From assembly GCA_023441965.1 (NCBI GenBank), contig JAEZNB010000051.1, forward strand, positions 53,638 through 117,637: a stretch of 64,000 bases of DNA, in the 5' to 3' direction. Positions within the stretch are counted from its first letter, which is position 1; each line of letters starts with the position of its first letter. A model generated the notes under the pieces. The model was not told where the DNA came from, did no database searches, and saw nothing but the letters and a program-made list of their open reading frames with translations. Source of the DNA: Bacillota bacterium (GTDB taxonomy: Bacteria > Bacillota > Clostridia > Lachnospirales > Lachnospiraceae). Positions 51,616-60,626 of the stretch are shown piece by piece. The position numbers were made by a program, and so were the translations under genes.

Positions 51616-52413
51616 ATGAAAAATATATTTAAGAAGAATCAGATCATAATCACTGCCTTGGCAATTATGATCGTGATCGCCGGTTACTTGAGCTTCACCA
51701 ACAATGATAAGCCGGACACCAAAAAAACCGTAGAAACCACAAATCCGGATTTGGAGGGAATCGTATCCGAGCTGGAGGGTATGGAGATGGTTCAGGAGAC
51801 GACGGATGATGCAACCACCGGCGATCAGACAATGGATGACACCACTGACGATAGCCTGGCTGATGATGCGGAGATTTTAGAGATGAATGAGAATGACGAG
51901 ACCACTCCGGTGGAAACCCAGGATGATAATGATGAGTTGGGTGATATCTCTGATACTGATATCCTGGAAACAGCCAATGATGTATCGGATACCGGTGAGC
52001 TGGATCTGAAAGAAGGCGTACCGGGAGAGGCTGTTCTGGCCAGCACCACACTGCAAGCAGGAACCTTCCTAGTCAATAAGATGGAACGGGAGCAGACACG
52101 TGCCAAGAATAAGGCAATTTACCTGGATATCATGGAGAATCCGGATATTGCAGAGGCCTTGAAGGAGGATGCGGTCAATCGTATGATGGAGCTGACGGAA
52201 ACAGCGGAGAAGGAGAATGCGACCGAGATTTTACTGAAGGCAAGAGGCTTTGAGGATGCACTGGTCAGCATTAACGACGGCAAGGTGGATGTTATCATCA
52301 ATGCGAGAAGCATCAGTGATCAGCAGCTGGCAATCATTGAAGAGATCGTAAAGAATAAAACCGATATTCCTGTGGCAAAAATGTCAATTGTACCGGTCGT
52401 TATGGAAGATTAG
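51616..52413 (+). CDS. spoIIIAH: stage III sporulation protein AH
   Basis: The 265-residue protein has one membrane helix (about 10-27), an acidic Asp/Glu/Thr-rich linker of about 100 residues and a C-terminal ring-building domain (about 160-265: FEDALVSINDGKVDVIINA). SpoIIIAH contacts SpoIIQ from the forespore. The linker is longer than in Bacillus subtilis, where the protein is 218 residues, so the ring may stand further from the membrane. AGGAGG precedes the ATG. It ends the operon. Confidence 0.95.
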   Translation: MKNIFKKNQIIITALAIMIVIAGYLSFTNNDKPDTKKTVETTNPDLEGIVSELEGMEMVQETTDDATTGDQTMDDTTDDSLADDAEILEMNENDETTPVETQDDNDELGDISDTDILETANDVSDTGELDLKEGVPGEAVLASTTLQAGTFLVNKMEREQTRAKNKAIYLDIMENPDIAEALKEDAVNRMMELTETAEKENATEILLKARGFEDALVSINDGKVDVIINARSISDQQLAIIEEIVKNKTDIPVAKMSIVPVVMED

Positions 52414-52442
52414 TGAAAAAATATGAAATACAATTGAAAAAG

Positions 52443-52471
52443 TTGACCAGTTTGGTATAATACTATATAAT
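52443..52471 (+). promoter_or_regulatory. sigma-A promoter of the asp23/yqhY gene
   Basis: TTGACC (52443-52448) and a perfect TATAAT (52466-52471) are 17 bases apart, 53 bases upstream of the start codon. It separates this gene from the sporulation operon before it. Confidence 0.8.
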
Positions 52472-52523
52472 AATGAAAGGTATAGGAATTACCAGATTAT
52501 TATGGAACTAAGGAGGTACTGCT

Positions 52524-52910
52524 GTGAACAAGGAACCTGAAATAAGGAATACTTATAAAATACATGAAAACGGCAAGGTTGGCGAGGTACAGATTGCAGA
52601 TGAGGTTGTAGCTGTAATCGCAGGACTGGCGGCGACTGAGGTAAAAGGTGTCGCAGCTACATCCGGTAATGTAACCAATGAGCTGGCCGGTAAGCTAGGT
52701 AAGAAAAACCTATCAAAGGGAGTTAAGGTTCTTGTAAGTCCGGATGCCGTTTCAGTGGATATGGCCTTGACCTTGGAATATGGTTATGGTATCCCGGAAA
52801 CAGCAGGGCAAGTTCAGGAGAAGGTGAAATTAGCGATTGAGAATATGACCGGCTTAACGGTCAAGGAAGTAAACATCCGGATCGCTGGAGTTAATATCGT
52901 AAAAGAATGA
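52524..52910 (+). CDS. Asp23/Gls24 (YqhY/AmaP-type) envelope stress protein
   Basis: The 128-residue protein is a single Asp23 domain with VAVIAGLAATEVKGVA, the GKKNLSKGVKVLV segment and a C-terminal VKEVNIRIAGVNI. In Bacillus the homologue YqhY lies in the accBC-nusB region and affects acetyl-CoA carboxylase; in Staphylococcus Asp23 sits at the membrane under alkaline stress. The start is GTG at 52524 after AAGGAGG. nusB follows, as in many Firmicutes, but a terminator lies between them. Confidence 0.92.
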   Translation: MNKEPEIRNTYKIHENGKVGEVQIADEVVAVIAGLAATEVKGVAATSGNVTNELAGKLGKKNLSKGVKVLVSPDAVSVDMALTLEYGYGIPETAGQVQEKVKLAIENMTGLTVKEVNIRIAGVNIVKE

Positions 52911-52918
52911 TACTGACA

Positions 52919-52955
52919 AACAACCCTTAGATGTGAATTTAAGGGTTGTTTATTC
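52919..52955 (+). terminator. terminator after the asp23/yqhY gene
   Basis: AACAACCCTTA (52919-52929) pairs perfectly with TAAGGGTTGTT (52940-52950), and TATTC follows. The T tract is short. Confidence 0.8.
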
Positions 52956-53071
52956 ATGCCGTAAACCCATATTGTAAGAGCATCAGATAAGAACAGAGGG
53001 CAGTCTGCAGAAACATCGGCTGCTTGAAGCCGGCCATGATCCGGCAGGATAGATTAGGAGGAAATCTGACA

Positions 53072-53467
53072 GTGACAAGAAGAGAGTTAAGAGAACACAT
53101 TTTCCTTATGCTGTTCCGTAAGGATTTTTATGAGGTAAATGAGCTAAAGGAACAGATGGAGCTATATATCGCAGACCTGAAGGAACCTACGGTAGAGGAA
53201 TATGCCTACCTGACCGGCAGGCTTAACGCGGTGATTGACAAGCTCGGGGAGATTGATCAGGCACTGTCGGAGGCTGCCAGCGGTTGGAAGCTGAATCGTA
53301 TGGGTAAGGTGGATCTGACGATACTGCGGCTTGCTCTGTTTGAGATGCGTTATGATGATGACATTCCGGTGAAGGTAGCGATCAACGAAGCGGTCGAACT
53401 GGCGAAGCTCTTTGGTGGGGATGATTCACCCAGCTTTGTCAACGGAATTTTGGCTAAGTTAACATGA
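53072..53467 (+). CDS. nusB: transcription antitermination protein NusB
   Basis: The 131-residue protein binds boxA RNA with NusE (S10) and promotes antitermination on rRNA operons. It shows TRRELREHIFLMLF at the N-terminus, the helical core and the family end VNEAVELAKLFGGDDSPSFVNGIL. The start is taken as GTG at 53072, nine bases after TAGGAGG; upstream codons of the same frame read through the ribosome site. xseA follows about 115 bases later, as in many Clostridia. Confidence 0.93.
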   Translation: MTRRELREHIFLMLFRKDFYEVNELKEQMELYIADLKEPTVEEYAYLTGRLNAVIDKLGEIDQALSEAASGWKLNRMGKVDLTILRLALFEMRYDDDIPVKVAINEAVELAKLFGGDDSPSFVNGILAKLT

Positions 53468-53583
53468 GTATCGTATCTGATCGTATGTAATGCCGTCATC
53501 GAACTGCATTAGGTTATCGTGATCATAGATGATATGGAACATTGCGGTCAGAAGACAGTACAGATTATAGAATTGGAGTATGT

Positions 53584-54804
53584 ATGAATCAGGCTTACTC
53601 GGTAACTGAGATTAATCAATATATCAAGAACATGTTCATCAGGGATCAGATACTGAGCCATATCTATGTGAAGGGTGAGGTCTCGAACTGTAAATACCAT
53701 ACCTCCGGGCATATATACTTCACGTTGAAGGATGCTCAGGGGCAGTTGGCCTGTGTTATGTTTGCCGGTCAGAGAAGAGGGTTGAACTTCCGGCTGGAGG
53801 AAGGGCAGAGTGTAATCGCCCTGGGCAGCATCAATGTCTATGAGCGGGATGGTAAGTACCAGCTCTATGCGAATGAAATCCGCCTGGATGGACTGGGCCT
53901 CCTCTATGAACGCTTTGAGAAGTTAAAAAAGGATCTGGAGGCAGAGGGTCTCTTTGATCCGGCTTATAAGAAACCGATTCCACCCTATCCCAAGAAGGTG
54001 GGTATCGTAACAGCATCCACGGGAGCAGCCATTCAGGATATCATCAACATCTCAAGAAGGCGTAATCCCTATGTTCAGCTGATTTTATTCCCGGCACAGG
54101 TACAAGGAGAGGGAGCGGCCCAGAGTGTGGTCAGGGGCATTCAGGCCTTGGACAGGCTCGGTGTGGATACCATCATCATCGGCCGGGGCGGCGGCTCCAT
54201 GGAAGATCTCTGGGCCTTTAATGAGGAAATTGTGGCGAGGGCAGTCTATGCCTGCCGGACACCGATCATTTCTGCGGTAGGCCATGAGACAGACATTACC
54301 ATATCGGATTATGTGGCAGACCTAAGAGCTCCTACCCCATCCGCCGCCGCAGAGCTGGCAGTGAATGATTTTCGGACCTTTGTCAGCAAGATGAGTGATT
54401 ATGGAAGACTCCTGACCAAGGCTATGACGCAGAAGGTTACATATCAGCAGAACAGGCTGAAGGAGCTGAAGCTTAGGCTGTATTATGTGAGTCCGGCTTA
54501 TCAGATCAGACAGAAGAGGCAGCTTCTGATGGATATGGAACAAAAGCTGCAAAACAGGATGAACCAGCGGCTGAAGGAGAAGAGACACAGACTGGAGCTG
54601 TATATCGTGAAGCTGGAGGGTCTGTCCCCCCTGTCGAAGCTAAGTAAGGGCTACGCCCTGGTTGTGGGGGAGGATAACAAACCCCTGCAAAGCATCAAGG
54701 CGGTATCGCCGAAGGAGGTATTGACCATCTCCCTGCTGGACGGTGACATCAGAACCAGAGTTGAGGAAATCCGGGAGCTGCAGAGAGAGAGATCGAAGCA
54801 ATAG
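53584..54804 (+). CDS. xseA: exodeoxyribonuclease VII large subunit
   Basis: The 406-residue subunit joins XseB to degrade single-stranded DNA in repair. An N-terminal OB-fold (SVTEINQYIKNMF, SNCKYHTSGHIYFTLKD) is followed by the catalytic domain with GRGGGSMEDLWAFN near residue 200 and SAVGHETDIT near 240. A long coiled coil (about 285-360) follows. The ATG at 53584 after TTGGAG gives the usual start; the frame upstream is open by chance. xseB follows 70 bases later. Confidence 0.95.
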   Translation: MNQAYSVTEINQYIKNMFIRDQILSHIYVKGEVSNCKYHTSGHIYFTLKDAQGQLACVMFAGQRRGLNFRLEEGQSVIALGSINVYERDGKYQLYANEIRLDGLGLLYERFEKLKKDLEAEGLFDPAYKKPIPPYPKKVGIVTASTGAAIQDIINISRRRNPYVQLILFPAQVQGEGAAQSVVRGIQALDRLGVDTIIIGRGGGSMEDLWAFNEEIVARAVYACRTPIISAVGHETDITISDYVADLRAPTPSAAAELAVNDFRTFVSKMSDYGRLLTKAMTQKVTYQQNRLKELKLRLYYVSPAYQIRQKRQLLMDMEQKLQNRMNQRLKEKRHRLELYIVKLEGLSPLSKLSKGYALVVGEDNKPLQSIKAVSPKEVLTISLLDGDIRTRVEEIRELQRERSKQ

Positions 54805-54874
54805 ATTACAAAGTCCCATATCAGGCGGAGGCTTAGCGACAGTCGCCGGACATAAGGGACGGAATGGAGATTGT

Positions 54875-55084
54875 ATGGCAGAGAAAGAATTTAAACTGGA
54901 GGAATCCTTTGAGAAGCTGAATGAGATTATCGGCTTACTTGAGAAGCCGGATATTACCCTGGAGAATTCCTTCGCCCTGTATCAGGAGGGAATGAAGCTT
55001 TTGAAGGCCTGTAATGATTCCATCGATCAGGTGGAGAAGGAACTGATTATACTGAGCGGAAACGGTGAGGCAAATGAACTTTGA
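54875..55084 (+). CDS. xseB: exodeoxyribonuclease VII small subunit
   Basis: The 69-residue protein is the usual helical hairpin of XseB, with LEESFEKLNEIIGLLEKPD and SFALYQEGMKLLKACN. It covers the coiled coil of XseA. The ATG at 54875 after GGAGA is the proper start; the longer open frame begins inside xseA. It overlaps ispA by 11 bases, which ties the two together in translation. Confidence 0.94.
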   Translation: MAEKEFKLEESFEKLNEIIGLLEKPDITLENSFALYQEGMKLLKACNDSIDQVEKELIILSGNGEANEL

Positions 55085-55991
55085 TAATGAGCGGCAGAAT
55101 AAGGTGGCAGAAATTGAAGCCATTCTGAATAAATATGTACCGACAGCCGAAGGGGAACAAAGGACTGTGATCGAGGCCATGAAGTATAGCCTTCTGGCCG
55201 GAGGAAAGCGACTGCGGCCCATGCTGTTATTAGAAAGCTACCGGCTGTTTGGAGGGACGGACCTTACCTTGGCGGAACCCTTTTTGGCAGCCATAGAGAT
55301 GATCCATACCTATTCCTTGGTACATGATGATCTTCCCAGTATGGATAATGATGATTACCGGAGGGGAAGGAAAACAACGCATGTGGTTTACGGTGAGGCC
55401 ATGGCACTCCTGGCGGGTGATGGCCTGTTAAACTATGCCTTCGAGACAGCGGCATCTGTATACCGGCTGATTGGATCGGAGCATCCGGAGGAGGAATTGA
55501 CCTCTTATCGGAGAGTCATGAAAGCCCTCCATATCCTGTCAGTGAAGGCGGGAATTCATGGTATGATCGGTGGTCAGGTCATCGATATGGAGGGAAATAA
55601 GTTTACGGTGGATCAGGACAGGCTGAACCTGATGTATCGGCTGAAAACAGGAGCGTTATTGGAGGCCTCCATGATGATTGGAGCCATCTTAGCCGGGGCA
55701 GAGGAAGCCGAGCTTCCTAAGATAGAAGAGATCGCCCGTGATATCGGCCTTGCATTTCAGATCAGGGATGATATCCTGGATGTGACCGGCAGTACAGAGG
55801 TACTTGGAAAACCGGCACACAGCGATGAGAAAAACGATAAGAGTACTTATGTTACACTTATAGGGATCCAAAGGGCCGAGGAGCTGGTGAAGGAGCTGTC
55901 GGAGCAGGCAGTCGGAGCCTTTGATTCTCTGGGCCGGAGAAATGAATATTTAAGAGAACTGATCATAAAACTGATTACCAGAGAGAACTAA
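55074..55991 (+). CDS. ispA: polyprenyl (farnesyl/geranylgeranyl) diphosphate synthase
   Basis: The 305-residue enzyme condenses IPP with allylic diphosphates in isoprenoid synthesis. The first Asp-rich motif DDLPSMD (near 87-93) with RRGRKTTH and the second DDILD (near 230) are both present, with GGKRLRP near 46. The two extra residues in the first motif define the bacterial type. The ATG at 55074 lies in the xseB end, after GGTGAGG. dxs follows, so chain precursor and elongation enzymes are encoded together. Product chain length cannot be fixed from sequence alone. Confidence 0.93.
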   Translation: MNFDNERQNKVAEIEAILNKYVPTAEGEQRTVIEAMKYSLLAGGKRLRPMLLLESYRLFGGTDLTLAEPFLAAIEMIHTYSLVHDDLPSMDNDDYRRGRKTTHVVYGEAMALLAGDGLLNYAFETAASVYRLIGSEHPEEELTSYRRVMKALHILSVKAGIHGMIGGQVIDMEGNKFTVDQDRLNLMYRLKTGALLEASMMIGAILAGAEEAELPKIEEIARDIGLAFQIRDDILDVTGSTEVLGKPAHSDEKNDKSTYVTLIGIQRAEELVKELSEQAVGAFDSLGRRNEYLRELIIKLITREN

Positions 55992-56046
55992 AGGAAAGCA
56001 TAGGAAACGGCAGAGCTCTATCTGGCCGGAAATGAGGTGGAATTAC

Positions 56047-57915
56047 TTGCCAAACTTATTGGATATGATAAATCAGGCAAATGACATAAAGAAAATAAAA
56101 CCACAGGAGTATGAGAAGCTCGCAGAAGAGATCCGCATGTTCCTGGTGAACCATGTGAGCAAGACGGGAGGACATCTGGCCTCCAACCTGGGCGTCGTTG
56201 AGCTGACGATGGCCCTTCATCTCTCCCTGGCGTTGCCGGAGGACAAGCTGATCTGGGATGTCGGCCATCAGGCATATATCCATAAGCTGCTGACCGGCAG
56301 GAAGGACCAGTTTGAAACCTTAAGGCAGACGAACGGTATCAGCGGATTTCCGAAGATTACGGAGAGTGAATATGATGCCTTTGATACAGGCCATAGCTCA
56401 ACTGCGATTTCCGCAGCCCTGGGACTGGTCAAGGCAAGGGATCTAAGCGGCAAGAAGCATAAGGTGGTCGCGGTTCTGGGAGATGGAGCCCTGACCGGAG
56501 GAATGGCTTTTGAGGCCTTAAACAATGCGGGCAGACTCAAGTCCAACCTGATGATTGTTCTGAATGACAACAATATGTCCATCTCGGAAAATGTCGGAGG
56601 AATGGCAAATTATCTGGCCAAGCTAAGGACCAGTACAAAATATACCGGCTTCAAGGAGACAATGGAGAATACCCTGACTCAGATGCCGGGGATCGGAAAG
56701 ACGGTCTTAAACCGTTTAAAGCGGTCAAAGGATGCGATCAAGTATCTGATGCTTCCCAGCATGTTCTTTGAAGATCTGGGCATAACCTACATCGGACCGA
56801 TCGACGGACACAATATCAATAAAATGCTGGAAGCCTTCCGGACTGCTTCCAGAGCGAAGAAGGCCGTGGTTGTCCATGTGATTACGAAGAAGGGCAAGGG
56901 CTATGCTCCGGCAGAGAAATATCCCAGCTGGTTCCATGGAATCGACGCCTTTGATGTAAAGAGCGGTAAACCGATGAAGACGGAAAAAGGCCTCTCCTAT
57001 ACAAAGGTGTTTTCCGATGCCATGATACAGAATGCCATGAGAAATGATAAGGTGGTAGCCATAACGGCTGCCATGCCCTATGGTACGGGCCTGACCGAAT
57101 TTAAGAAGAGATTTCCGGACCGCTTTTTTGATGTTGGGATCGCGGAGGAGCATGCGGTTACCTTTGCGGCGGGTCTGGCGCTCGGCGGCTTCCGTCCGGT
57201 GGTGGCGATCTACTCCACCTTCCTGCAGCGCGCCTATGATCAGATCATCCATGATGTCTGCATCAATCAGCTGCCGGTTGTATTTGCAATAGACAGATCC
57301 GGTATCACCGGCAGAGATGGGAAGACCCATCAGGGTATCTTTGATCTTTCCTTCCTGTCCCATATCCCGAATCTGACAGTGCTTGCACCGAAGAACGGAG
57401 CAGAGCTGAAGGAGATGCTTGCCTATGCGCTAACTTATCCCGGTCCTGTAGCAATCCGCTATCCCAAGGGAGAGGTGTATCAGGGCTTTGCAGAACAGCA
57501 GGCTCCGATAAATTACGGGAAGAGTGAGGTACTGATCCGTGAGGAGGGTATCGCGATCCTGGCAGTGGGCAGTATGGTAAAGACAGGAGCTGAGCTGGCT
57601 GAAGAACTCCGTAAGGCCGGAAAGAAGGCCACCCTGGTGAATGTGAGGTTTGTCTCTCCCATGGACCTCGGGCTTCTTGATCAACTGGCAAAGAAGCACA
57701 AAACCTTTATCACCCTGGAGGAGAATGTCAGAAGCGGAGGCTTTGGACAGAAGGTTGCTGATTATCTCTGTGATACAGGCAGGCAGAAGATCAGACATAT
57801 CAACATCTCCATCCCTGATATGTACATTGAGCAGGGCAGTGTTGATGAGTTATATCAAATGCTTGGTTTAGATACCAAGAGTATTCTGGACAAGATTAAG
57901 AAGAAAATCAACTGA
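56047..57915 (+). CDS. dxs: 1-deoxy-D-xylulose-5-phosphate synthase
   Basis: DXS joins pyruvate and glyceraldehyde-3-phosphate to start the MEP pathway, using thiamine diphosphate. The 622-residue protein shows GGHLASNLGVVELT near 41, DVGHQAYIHKLLTGR near 73, the ThDP motif GDGALTGG with NDNNMSIS, and the transketolase part with DVGIAEEHAVT and RSGITGRDGKTHQG. I choose TTG at 56047, six bases after GAGGTGG, because the ATG at 56032 overlaps that ribosome site and lacks its own. It follows ispA closely. Confidence 0.95.
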   Translation: MPNLLDMINQANDIKKIKPQEYEKLAEEIRMFLVNHVSKTGGHLASNLGVVELTMALHLSLALPEDKLIWDVGHQAYIHKLLTGRKDQFETLRQTNGISGFPKITESEYDAFDTGHSSTAISAALGLVKARDLSGKKHKVVAVLGDGALTGGMAFEALNNAGRLKSNLMIVLNDNNMSISENVGGMANYLAKLRTSTKYTGFKETMENTLTQMPGIGKTVLNRLKRSKDAIKYLMLPSMFFEDLGITYIGPIDGHNINKMLEAFRTASRAKKAVVVHVITKKGKGYAPAEKYPSWFHGIDAFDVKSGKPMKTEKGLSYTKVFSDAMIQNAMRNDKVVAITAAMPYGTGLTEFKKRFPDRFFDVGIAEEHAVTFAAGLALGGFRPVVAIYSTFLQRAYDQIIHDVCINQLPVVFAIDRSGITGRDGKTHQGIFDLSFLSHIPNLTVLAPKNGAELKEMLAYALTYPGPVAIRYPKGEVYQGFAEQQAPINYGKSEVLIREEGIAILAVGSMVKTGAELAEELRKAGKKATLVNVRFVSPMDLGLLDQLAKKHKTFITLEENVRSGGFGQKVADYLCDTGRQKIRHINISIPDMYIEQGSVDELYQMLGLDTKSILDKIKKKIN

Positions 57916-58002
57916 TCGGTGCTCCAATCCTATGATCAGAGAATGGAAGCGGAGAAGAATCGGATCGATAAGGAATTGATTTAGAAGCATGTAAGGAGTA
58001 TT

Positions 58003-58818
58003 ATGAAGGAACGCTTGGATGTAATCTTAGTGAATCGGAAGCTGGCAGAATCCAGGGAGAAGGCGAAGGCAATCATTATGTCCGGCAACGTCTTTGTCGA
58101 TGGACAGCGGGAGGATAAGGCCGGTGCTGCCTTTCCGGAGGAAGTACAGATAGAAATAAAGGGAAGTCCCTTAAAATATGTGAGCCGAGGAGGCTTGAAG
58201 CTGGATAAGGCTCTTGAATGCTTTGGGATCAGACTTCAGGATAAGATCTGCATGGATATCGGCTCTTCTACCGGTGGCTTCACAGACTGTATGCTTCAGA
58301 ATGGAGCTGTCCTCGTGTATGCTGTGGATGTCGGTACGAATCAGCTGGCCTGGAAGCTTCGGCAGGATGAAAGAGTGATCTCCATGGAGAAGACGAATAT
58401 CCGTTATCTGACTCCCGGGGAGATCAAGCATGAAATCGCTTTTGCCTCCATAGATGTGTCCTTCATTTCTTTGACCAAGGTATTGCAGCCTGTCAGAGAG
58501 CTGCTTTCCCAAGAGGGGGAGCTGGTCAGCCTGATCAAGCCCCAGTTTGAGGCAGGACGTGAGAAGGTAGGCAAGAAGGGAGTTGTCAGGGATAGCAAGG
58601 TACATCTGGAGGTAATAGAACAGGTAATTGCTTATGTCCACTCGATCGGCTTTGACTGCTTGGACCTGGACTACTCCCCAATCAAAGGACCGGAAGGAAA
58701 TATTGAATATTTATTATATATGCGGAAGATCTCTGACGGAATGGAAGGAAAGCTGCTTCCGGAGGAGAAGCTTCATACGGTAGTCGGACAGGCCCATAAT
58801 CAGCTGACAGAGGCGTGA
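58003..58818 (+). CDS. tlyA: TlyA-family rRNA 2'-O-methyltransferase
   Basis: The 271-residue protein has an N-terminal S4 RNA-binding domain (ERLDVILVNRKLAESREKAKAIIM) and a FtsJ-like methyltransferase domain. SAM site DIGSSTGGFTDCML is near residues 84-97, then DVSFISL near 147 and LIKPQFEAGRE near 178. In Mycobacterium TlyA methylates 16S and 23S rRNA and gives capreomycin sensitivity; clostridial relatives are usually of the YqxC type. GTAAGGAG precedes the ATG. It is followed by nadK, matching the Bacillus dxs-yqxC-argR neighbourhood. Confidence 0.93.
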   Translation: MKERLDVILVNRKLAESREKAKAIIMSGNVFVDGQREDKAGAAFPEEVQIEIKGSPLKYVSRGGLKLDKALECFGIRLQDKICMDIGSSTGGFTDCMLQNGAVLVYAVDVGTNQLAWKLRQDERVISMEKTNIRYLTPGEIKHEIAFASIDVSFISLTKVLQPVRELLSQEGELVSLIKPQFEAGREKVGKKGVVRDSKVHLEVIEQVIAYVHSIGFDCLDLDYSPIKGPEGNIEYLLYMRKISDGMEGKLLPEEKLHTVVGQAHNQLTEA

Positions 58819-58885
58819 TTCGATAGTACAAGGGCTTAATTGTCTGAATATTGTCACTAAAATGACGAAATAAGAGAAAGATAGC

Positions 58886-58914
58886 TTGAAATTTATGGAA
58901 TTCTATGGTAGACT
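58886..58914 (+). promoter_or_regulatory. candidate sigma-A promoter for nadK-argR
   Basis: TTGAAA (58886-58891) and TAGACT (58909-58914) are 17 bases apart, about 100 bases before the nadK ATG. Confidence 0.5.
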
Positions 58915-59017
58915 TTCTAGGTAATAATTATTCGCCACTATGCATGGATTTACAGTTATTTCCTGCATTAGAATGAGAAGGTCTGGGGTTTCGGGAAGAA
59001 CGGGGAGCATTAGAAGA

Positions 59018-59935
59018 ATGGAGCGTTTTCTGATCATCACGAATAAAGAGAAGGATATGGAGCTGGATGTAACGAATAAGATAGCTGCTTATATTCAGAA
59101 GGCCGGCAGACAGGTTATCCTGTCCCAGGTATCCTCCTTTTGTAAGGATCCCATCCCGATGCAGGAGGCTGATTGTGCCATCGTGCTCGGCGGAGACGGC
59201 ACCATCATCCATACAGCCAATGATCTGATGACTAAAAGCATCCCTATTCTTGGTGTGAATCTGGGGACCTTGGGTTTCTTAGCAGAGACGGAAGAGCAGA
59301 ATGTATTATCAGCTCTGGACCGCTTGTTTCAGGATGATTATCGACTGGAAGAACGTCTGATGGTGGAAGGAAGGATTCATTATCATCGAATCAATGATGG
59401 CGGCAGCTCGAACCAGCCTCTCAAAGAAACCTTAGCAAAGGCTGTTGTTGACAGGAAGCAGGAAGACAGTATATCCGGATATGCCTTGAATGATATCGTG
59501 ATCTCCAGAAAGGGATTTTCCAGGATCATCAGTCTTGGTATCTATGTGAATGAGGAATTGGTGGATAATTTTCAGGGAGACGGAGTTATCATTTCGACTC
59601 CGACAGGCTCCACTGCATATAACCTGTCGGCTGGAGGACCGATTGTCAGTCCCAAAGCGGAGGTTATGGTGATTACACCGATTTGCCCCCACTCCTTAAG
59701 TCCGAGAAGTATCGTGGTGTCTGCCTCTGATACCATAAAGGTGGTTGTGGGAAAGAGCAAAAAGACCCAGGAGGCAGAGGCCTCTGCCAGCTTTGACGGA
59801 CAGAAGGTCTATGATCTGGGAACGGATGATGTGGTCCTCATTAAGAAGGCAAGGTACAGTACCAAGCTGATCAAGCTCAATCAATCCGGTATATATGAGA
59901 TACTGCGATCGAAGCTTAGTAACAGTACGGATTAA
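59018..59935 (+). CDS. nadK: NAD kinase
   Basis: The 305-residue enzyme phosphorylates NAD to NADP. It shows the family motif GGDGT in IVLGGDGTII near 55-64, GVNLGTLGFLAE near 79, YALNDIVISR near 155, and the glycine-rich DGVIISTPTGSTAYNLSAGGPI near 188-208. The ATG at 59018 after GGGGAG gives MERFLIITNKEKD, a normal start; the open frame upstream to 58940 is not needed. argR follows 33 bases later. Confidence 0.95.
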   Translation: MERFLIITNKEKDMELDVTNKIAAYIQKAGRQVILSQVSSFCKDPIPMQEADCAIVLGGDGTIIHTANDLMTKSIPILGVNLGTLGFLAETEEQNVLSALDRLFQDDYRLEERLMVEGRIHYHRINDGGSSNQPLKETLAKAVVDRKQEDSISGYALNDIVISRKGFSRIISLGIYVNEELVDNFQGDGVIISTPTGSTAYNLSAGGPIVSPKAEVMVITPICPHSLSPRSIVVSASDTIKVVVGKSKKTQEAEASASFDGQKVYDLGTDDVVLIKKARYSTKLIKLNQSGIYEILRSKLSNSTD

Positions 59936-59968
59936 GTAACTACAAACATACTCAGAAAGGTTTAGAAT

Positions 59969-60427
59969 ATGAAGATTAGCAGACAAAGCAAAATAATTGA
60001 GTTAATTAACAAATATGATATTGAGACCCAGGAAGAACTGGCAGAGAAATTAATGCAGGATGGTTATAATGTAACACAGGCAACAGTATCCAGAGATATC
60101 AGAGAGCTGAAGCTTACGAAGGTGGCTGTGGACGGCGGAAAGCAGAAATATATCGTTCTGCAGAAGACCGAAGCCGGTATGAGTGAGAAGTTCACCAGAG
60201 TCCTTAGAGATGGCTTTGTATCCATGGATATGGCACAGAATATACTTGTGATTAAGACAGTATCCGGTATGGCCATGGCAGTGGCAGCAGCCCTGGATGC
60301 CCTTCAGCTGAATGCAATCGTTGGCTGTATCGCCGGTGATGATACGATCCTCTGTGCGATCAGGTCAGTGGATGATACAATCAGTGTTATGGAGAAGCTC
60401 AACAAGCTGATTCATAATATAGACTAA
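59969..60427 (+). CDS. argR: arginine repressor
   Basis: The 152-residue regulator controls arginine synthesis and breakdown and binds DNA as a hexamer with arginine. The winged-helix domain (about 1-70) has QEELAEKLMQDGYNVTQATVSRD and IRELKL; the C-terminal core binds arginine through GDDTI near 124-128. AGAAAGG precedes the ATG. In many Clostridia and in Bacillus recN follows here; in this window yebC does instead. No ARG box was noted near the gene. Confidence 0.95.
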   Translation: MKISRQSKIIELINKYDIETQEELAEKLMQDGYNVTQATVSRDIRELKLTKVAVDGGKQKYIVLQKTEAGMSEKFTRVLRDGFVSMDMAQNILVIKTVSGMAMAVAAALDALQLNAIVGCIAGDDTILCAIRSVDDTISVMEKLNKLIHNID

Positions 60428-60542
60428 AGAATATCTGATTCATCGGTATTCTACATCGGAACCGGAAGACTCCGGTCTGATATAGGGAGGGGGATATGTC
60501 CTGCTCCCAACCTTTTAGTTATCTGAAGAATTTAGGTTTTAC

Positions 60543-60571
60543 TTGCCGAACCGAAAAATCAATGCTAGAAT
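60543..60571 (+). promoter_or_regulatory. candidate sigma-A promoter for yebC
   Basis: TTGCCG (60543-60548) and TAGAAT (60566-60571) are 17 bases apart, 56 bases before the start codon. Confidence 0.6.
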
Positions 60572-60626
60572 GTTTAAGGAAAAAGATTGATACACATATC
60601 GTAAAGAGTGAGTAAGGAGAATTCAT